From contig NZ_OX365700.1 of the NCBI RefSeq assembly GCF_947241125.1, positions 310,001 through 374,000 of the forward strand: a stretch of DNA of 64,000 nucleotides, in the 5' to 3' direction. The translations under genes were made by a program, and so were the position numbers. The notes below the pieces were generated by a model. It searched no databases, was not told where the DNA came from, and saw only the letters and a program-made list of their open reading frames with translations. Shown one piece after another: positions 60,048 through 64,000 of this stretch (position 1 is its first letter; each line of letters begins with the position of its first letter). The stretch is from Nitrospira tepida. Its GTDB lineage: Bacteria; Nitrospirota; Nitrospiria; Nitrospirales; Nitrospiraceae.

Positions 60048-60356
60048 TTATTTGCATTCAAACTGAATGCCCCACCGCCGTTCTTGAACGATCTCCTGCG
60101 AACCCTGCACGTTGTGCACTCGACTTCGGCCCCTGGCTTCTCCTTCACGGACGATGGTGTAGCGACGGCCGCACTGTTCTTCGATCAACCGAATGGCATC
60201 CCGCCGAAATGTCGAGGTCATCGACCCGGTTTCCGGCCTGAAGGGATAGACGACGACGCCCCCCTGCTCGCTCACCTGTAACAGCTTGGCGCCCTCTGAA
60301 CAACCCTGGCAGGCGACCGCCAGAGCCAGCAGGCAGAACCTTGACCGGTTTTTCAT
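60048..60356 (-). CDS. Small lipoprotein of unknown function
   Basis: This 102-residue protein begins MKNRSRFCLLALAVACQGCS, a lipoprotein signal with lipobox AVACQGC. The mature part (VSEQGGVVVYPFRPETGSMT, IEEQCGRRYTIVREGEARGR, QEIVQERRWGIQFECK) has two cysteines and a compact alpha/beta pattern. This resembles small lipoproteins that end in WGIxFxC. It is transcribed towards pyrE and diverges from the rhodanese gene. The ribosome site is weak. Confidence 0.7.
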   Translation of the reverse strand: MKNRSRFCLLALAVACQGCSEGAKLLQVSEQGGVVVYPFRPETGSMTSTFRRDAIRLIEEQCGRRYTIVREGEARGRSRVHNVQGSQEIVQERRWGIQFECK

Positions 60357-60452
60357 GGAGTTCGTATCATAAGCGGAGGACCCGATCGGAACAAGAATCA
60401 ATCGGAGGTCCGCGACGGCGGACAGGGAGTCGGTTGCGAAAGGAGGACGTCC

Positions 60453-60881
60453 ATGAAACGGCCAGGGTGGCTTCTGATCGGCGGCATTGCGCTGGCGATT
60501 GTCGTAGCCGGGTCCACGGCTGGACTCGCCTACCATAGTTATGTGTTGAACGTGCAGCAATTGCGGGCGGGATTGATGAAGGCGGTCTCTCCGGACAAGA
60601 AGGGGTTCTTCTTGGTCGATGTCCGCAGCCCGGAAGAACATGCAGGCGGGTTCATTCCCGGCACCGATCTCAACATTGACTTCCGCGAGATCAAGGCCCG
60701 GCATCGGGAGATCGGAGCCAAACCGGACGAGCACGTCGTGGTGTACTGCCAGTCGGGCCATCGCAGCAATATCGCCGCGGAGACGCTGGCCGACTTGGGC
60801 TACCGCTACGTGTACAACGTCGATGGCAGCATGAACGCCTGGACGGAGGCAGGCTATCCGATCGAGCGTCCTCGCCGGTAG
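60453..60881 (+). CDS. Membrane-anchored rhodanese-domain protein
   Basis: This 142-residue protein has one N-terminal transmembrane anchor (LLIGGIALAIVVAGSTAGLA) and a single rhodanese domain. The domain shows FFLVDVRSPEEHAGGFIPGT, and the active loop VVYCQSGHRSNIAAETL has catalytic Cys in CxxGxR. It likely carries persulfide sulfur at the outer face of the membrane. AAAGGAGG precedes the ATG. It is monocistronic, flanked by genes on the other strand. Confidence 0.9.
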   Translation: MKRPGWLLIGGIALAIVVAGSTAGLAYHSYVLNVQQLRAGLMKAVSPDKKGFFLVDVRSPEEHAGGFIPGTDLNIDFREIKARHREIGAKPDEHVVVYCQSGHRSNIAAETLADLGYRYVYNVDGSMNAWTEAGYPIERPRR

Positions 60882-60898
60882 GAGGCGGGCACGGGCTG

Positions 60899-61825
60899 TC
60901 AACGGGCTGAGGACGGTTGTTGCGCCGGATGGCGGGTCGGCGAGGGCGAGCCGGTCTCCGTCCTCGGCCTGATGCTGATCACCGCCGGCAGCGGGATGTG
61001 GGAGGCCCGGGCGGTGCCGTCGACGGCGGACCGCCAACCGGGCGCGTAGCCCGATCTGGTCAGTTGCGCCAGCAAGTCGGCGCCGACCAGCACTTCGGAA
61101 GAGGAGCCGCCGTCCATCGCCATGACCTGCTTCACGGCCGGGAACGACCGGCGCAGGCAATCGCCCAACCCATAGAGCGTGGCCGGATTCGTCGTCTTGA
61201 GGAGCCAGATCATGCCGCCGCCGTCTTCGGCCAGGAGCGTCTGCTGCGCGCGCTTGCCTGATTGCCTGACGCGGATCTTGCCGGTTCGATCGACGACCAT
61301 GAGGGCTTGCGCCGCTTCCCGATAGGTCGGACGTTCCTCCTCAAACTGTTCAAAGGCCAGGTCGAGCACCCCGGCTTTCCGGCGGTCCGCCTCCGTGGGT
61401 TCGGCGACGAACAGCGCCTGCCATTGAGGGTGGCGCCGCTTTCCGAGCGCACGCCCGTCCTTATAGAGCAGCCCCATGTAGGAAAAATCGTCGAGAAACA
61501 GGCCGGCGTTGAACATGAGGCTGGCCCCGATGCGCCGCTGCCAGTCCACCATCAAGGGGGGGGAAGGCAAGCCTTCGTCCTGGAAATGGTGGACCGCAAA
61601 CCGGTAGCGCTCCGGATCGATGCGCACGAGCACCGCTGCAAGGTCCTCGCTGCATCGAACACCGGGATTCCAGGTCGCAAACGCCAGTCCATCCGCCACG
61701 CTGTCCCACTTGAGGCCCTCATCGGAAGCGGCTGGTGCTACCAGGGGGAGGACGAGCAGCAGCATGATCGCGGCGCGGCTGATCAGCGTCCGACCCAGGC
61801 GCAAGACCGAACCGGTCTTGGCCAT
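60899..61825 (-). CDS. Phosphodiester glycosidase (NAGPA/DUF2233) family protein
   Basis: This 308-residue exported protein has a signal peptide (AAIMLLLVLPLVAPAASDE). The family core runs MFNAGLFLDDFSYMGLLY to the diagnostic VMAMDGGSSSEVLVG, with Asp and Gly of the NAGPA active-site loop. Such enzymes hydrolyse phosphodiester-linked sugars in the cell wall or on glycans. The start at 61825 is chosen for the signal peptide; in-frame codons continue upstream to 61954. No partner gene is evident. Confidence 0.8.
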   Translation of the reverse strand: MAKTGSVLRLGRTLISRAAIMLLLVLPLVAPAASDEGLKWDSVADGLAFATWNPGVRCSEDLAAVLVRIDPERYRFAVHHFQDEGLPSPPLMVDWQRRIGASLMFNAGLFLDDFSYMGLLYKDGRALGKRRHPQWQALFVAEPTEADRRKAGVLDLAFEQFEEERPTYREAAQALMVVDRTGKIRVRQSGKRAQQTLLAEDGGGMIWLLKTTNPATLYGLGDCLRRSFPAVKQVMAMDGGSSSEVLVGADLLAQLTRSGYAPGWRSAVDGTARASHIPLPAVISIRPRTETGSPSPTRHPAQQPSSAR

Positions 61826-62024
61826 CAGGGCGTCGCAGCTTCCTCCCGGTCGCTCCCGGTCAGTTTGTCGGCCTGCGCGGTCGGCGTACATCGGAGACTC
61901 GGATCGGCACGCATGACGAGACGGACGAGCAGGATGCGTCGCGGGCTGGGCCAACGGGGACGAGTATAGAGAGGCCTCCCCGCCCGGTCAACGGCGCAGG
62001 CCTGCCGCTCTCCTCTCGCATCGA

Positions 62025-62486
62025 TTACCGTGCCGCCGGCGCCGGGTCCGGAGGCGGCGGTTCGTTGATCGTGCCCCAGAACAGGCCCAGCTCCGTGACC
62101 GTTTTCCTGAACGCCCCGAACTCGACCGGTTTGACCACGTAGGCGTTGGCTCCGAAGGCGTAGCAGCGCAGAATGTCCTGTTCCTCGCGCGACGAGGTAA
62201 AGATGACGACCGGGATGCGCTTTAGCATGTCGTCCGATTTAATGGCGCGGAGCACCTCCAGCCCGTCGACCTTCGGCATTTTCAGATCCAGCATGATGAC
62301 CGTCGGCTGGCCTTCCGGACGAGCGGCGTAGGGGCCCCGGCGATAGAGATAGTCCAAGACTTCCGAACCATCCCGGCAGAGGGTCACTTTCTCGGCGAGC
62401 CGCTGCTCTTCCATGGCGGCCAGGGCCAACTCGGCATCCTGGGGGTTGTCGTCGGCCAGCAGGATCGGTTTGTAGCTCACGGTCAT
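62025..62486 (-). CDS. Single-domain response regulator (Rcp1-like)
   Basis: This 153-residue receiver domain has the acidic pair in LLADDNPQDAELAL, the phospho-acceptor Asp in VIMLDLKMPKVDG, a Thr/Ser in VVIFTSSREEQD and Lys in YVVKPVEF. Insertions such as YLYRRGPYAA are typical of Rcp1/Cph1-type regulators. There is no output domain. Its start overlaps the kinase stop (ATGA), so the two form a strict pair. Confidence 0.93.
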   Translation of the reverse strand: MTVSYKPILLADDNPQDAELALAAMEEQRLAEKVTLCRDGSEVLDYLYRRGPYAARPEGQPTVIMLDLKMPKVDGLEVLRAIKSDDMLKRIPVVIFTSSREEQDILRCYAFGANAYVVKPVEFGAFRKTVTELGLFWGTINEPPPPDPAPAAR

Positions 62487-63892
62487 GCCGCCATCTGAAG
62501 CGGAGCCCGATGGGTGGGCAGAGCGATGTAAAACGTGGCGCCCTTGTCGGGCTCCCCTTCCGCCCAGCTCCTGCCCCCGTGCCGGTGGACGATCCGTCGG
62601 ACGTTGGCCAGGCCGATCCCCGTCCCCTCGAACTCATCGGCCCGGTGGAGCCGCTGAAAGACGCCGAACAGCTTGTCGCGATAAGCCATGTCGAACCCGA
62701 CGCCGTTATCCTTCACGAAGAAGACGGTTTCCTGCGGAGAGGACGAGTCGGCTCCGATCTCGATCTTCGCCAACGGCCTCGTGCTCGTGAACTTCACGGC
62801 GTTGGCGATCAAATTGACGAAGATCTGCCGTAGCATGGAGGGGTCGCCCTGGACGACCGGCAGATCCTCGATCTGCCAGGCGACGGCGCGCCCCTGCAGG
62901 TCCGGTTGCAGGTGCTGGATCACCTCTTTCACCAGTTGGTTCATATCCACGTCGGTCGTCGTCATCTCGGCCCGTCCCATGCGCGAGAAGCTCAGGAGAT
63001 CGTCGATCAACTGGCCCATCTGTTTGGCGGCCTGGGAAATGGTCGTGAGGTACCGGCGCGCTTTTTCGTTGAGGTCCTGCCCGGCGGCCTTCTCCAGCAA
63101 GGCGACGTAGCCGTCGATGTGGCGGAGCGGAGCCCTCAAGTCGTGCGACACGGAGTAGCTGAAGGCTTCCAATTCCTTGTTGGCCGCTTCCAGCAGTTCG
63201 CCCCGGTGCGCGAGTTCCCTGGCCACCCGCTCCCGCTCGGCAAGGTCGTGCCGGATGAGATAGTAGACCGACGACAGCAGCACGCATTGCAACAGCGTCC
63301 CGCCTCCGAGCAGCCAAATGTTCAGGCGGGTGCTGGCCGCCGAGTCATGGGCCCGACGTTCGATCGACTCGGTTTCTTCCCGGCTAATCTCCGACAGGAT
63401 GAGCCGCACCCCTTCGAGTTCACGGTTGGCGTCCCGTCCGGACACCAGCGGACGCACCCCCTGATAGCCGTGTTTCTGGCGTTGGACGATGCCGGCCCGC
63501 TCGGCGTCGAGCACGCGCTTGATGCGGGTTTCCAGCAACCGGACCCGTTCCTGCTGCAAAGGGCTTTCGCTGACCGATTCCTGAAACGTCAGCACATAGG
63601 CCGGGGCCAATTCGATGGCGGCTTGGTGCGCATCCAGATAACTGTCGTCGCCCGTGACCAAGTAGCGGCGGGAGCTGCGTTCGGCTTCTTCCAGCAGGGC
63701 GAGCAGGTCGTCGAGGCCCTTGACGAGGCGATGGCTCCGGGCGTCATGTTTGGTGTTCGTGATGAGGATGGAGGTGTTGCGATAGACCAGGAGGCTGATG
63801 GCGCCGACGACGAGGAACACCAAGCCGAAGCCGAGCAGCATGAGGTGATGAATGGACCACTGTGCGAACGAATTGCGGTATGGGATGCGCAT
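62483..63892 (-). CDS. CHASE3-type sensor histidine kinase
   Basis: This 469-residue membrane kinase has TM1 (about 17-37), a CHASE3-like periplasmic helical domain (RSSRRYLVTGDDSYLDAHQA) and TM2 (about 190-212). A HisKA domain with phospho-His in YSVSHDLRAPLRHIDGYVAL and an HATPase domain follow (N box FVNLIANAVKFTS, G1 VKDNGVGFDM, G2 EGTGIGLANVRRI). The kinase core resembles Cph1-like enzymes without the phytochrome. It is coupled to the response regulator just after it. The stimulus is unknown. Confidence 0.93.
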   Translation of the reverse strand: MRIPYRNSFAQWSIHHLMLLGFGLVFLVVGAISLLVYRNTSILITNTKHDARSHRLVKGLDDLLALLEEAERSSRRYLVTGDDSYLDAHQAAIELAPAYVLTFQESVSESPLQQERVRLLETRIKRVLDAERAGIVQRQKHGYQGVRPLVSGRDANRELEGVRLILSEISREETESIERRAHDSAASTRLNIWLLGGGTLLQCVLLSSVYYLIRHDLAERERVARELAHRGELLEAANKELEAFSYSVSHDLRAPLRHIDGYVALLEKAAGQDLNEKARRYLTTISQAAKQMGQLIDDLLSFSRMGRAEMTTTDVDMNQLVKEVIQHLQPDLQGRAVAWQIEDLPVVQGDPSMLRQIFVNLIANAVKFTSTRPLAKIEIGADSSSPQETVFFVKDNGVGFDMAYRDKLFGVFQRLHRADEFEGTGIGLANVRRIVHRHGGRSWAEGEPDKGATFYIALPTHRAPLQMAA

Positions 63893-64000
63893 GGGTGCGT
63901 GGACCGGAACATGAGGACGCGCGCGCCTTTCCGGGGCATCGATCTGGAGGCTGGGACAGGGATCGCGTCGATGCGGCGCACCGGGCCGGCTGGATCCGGT
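63893..64000. other. Window end, no feature
   Basis: The last ~100 bases upstream of the kinase show no gene start or clear promoter. Confidence 0.4.

Overview
The window is GC-rich bacterial DNA, dense in genes with Shine-Dalgarno starts, lipoboxes and periplasmic signal peptides, so the host is a Gram-negative-type organism. The mix of genes (small two-cysteine-pair proteins, secreted formylglycine-generating-enzyme-like proteins, a B12 photoreceptor regulon, a c-di-GMP riboswitch) suggests Nitrospirota or a neighbouring phylum. That placement is inference and was not checked against any database.

Positions 1-3200 are a decayed accessory stretch. It holds remnants of a BACON/fibronectin-type surface protein split around a c-di-GMP-I riboswitch, a DUF72 remnant, small proteins, and a DUF433/DUF5615 toxin-antitoxin pair whose toxin is frameshifted. 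Positions 3218-27220 (minus strand) form a large amino-acid catabolic island. Read in the direction of transcription it carries a half-size 4-hydroxyphenylpyruvate-dioxygenase-like protein, homogentisate dioxygenase and a fumarylacetoacetate hydrolase (tyrosine); a phosphoribosyltransferase-like protein; 2-oxoacid dehydrogenase E1 alpha, E1 beta and E2 (probably branched-chain); thiolase and 3-hydroxybutyryl-CoA dehydrogenase; a two-subunit B12 acyl-CoA mutase with its MeaB chaperone; methylcrotonyl-CoA carboxylase beta, methylglutaconyl-CoA hydratase and HMG-CoA lyase (leucine); prpD-prpB-prpC (propionyl-CoA); an acyl-CoA synthetase and an acyl-CoA dehydrogenase. The mutase carries the active-site residues of isobutyryl-CoA mutase rather than methylmalonyl-CoA mutase. 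This fits propionyl-CoA being handled by the methylcitrate cycle.

Positions 27533-39907 (plus strand) continue the theme with a diiron oxygenase, FadD, thiolase, 3-hydroxyacyl-CoA dehydrogenase, enoyl-CoA hydratase, a patatin lipase and a second acyl-CoA dehydrogenase (fatty-acid oxidation). A HTH regulator, tryptophan 2,3-dioxygenase and kynureninase follow. Positions 39908-45500 are again accessory: remnants of a DUF1016 nuclease and SNF2 helicase, a partial rnhA duplication flanking a RelBE-like module with a frameshifted toxin, and a 216-bp MITE-like element that supplies the stop codon of a PAP2 phosphatase.

Positions 47797-58800 look like a light- and B12-controlled regulon. A divergent CarH-type B12 photoreceptor-repressor, with all five key photochemistry residues recognisable, faces a consensus-like promoter overlapped by repeated ACATTGGAC boxes. 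Downstream lie a closely spaced plus-strand series: a small cysteine-pair protein, three secreted FGE-like proteins, a TIGR01777 epimerase, a periplasmic peroxiredoxin, DUF4149, PDZ and helical membrane proteins, DNA photolyase, DUF523-DUF1722 and a CbiX-type chelatase. The window closes with a small lipoprotein, orotate phosphoribosyltransferase, rhodanese, a phosphodiester glycosidase and a CHASE3-type histidine kinase with its single-domain response regulator.
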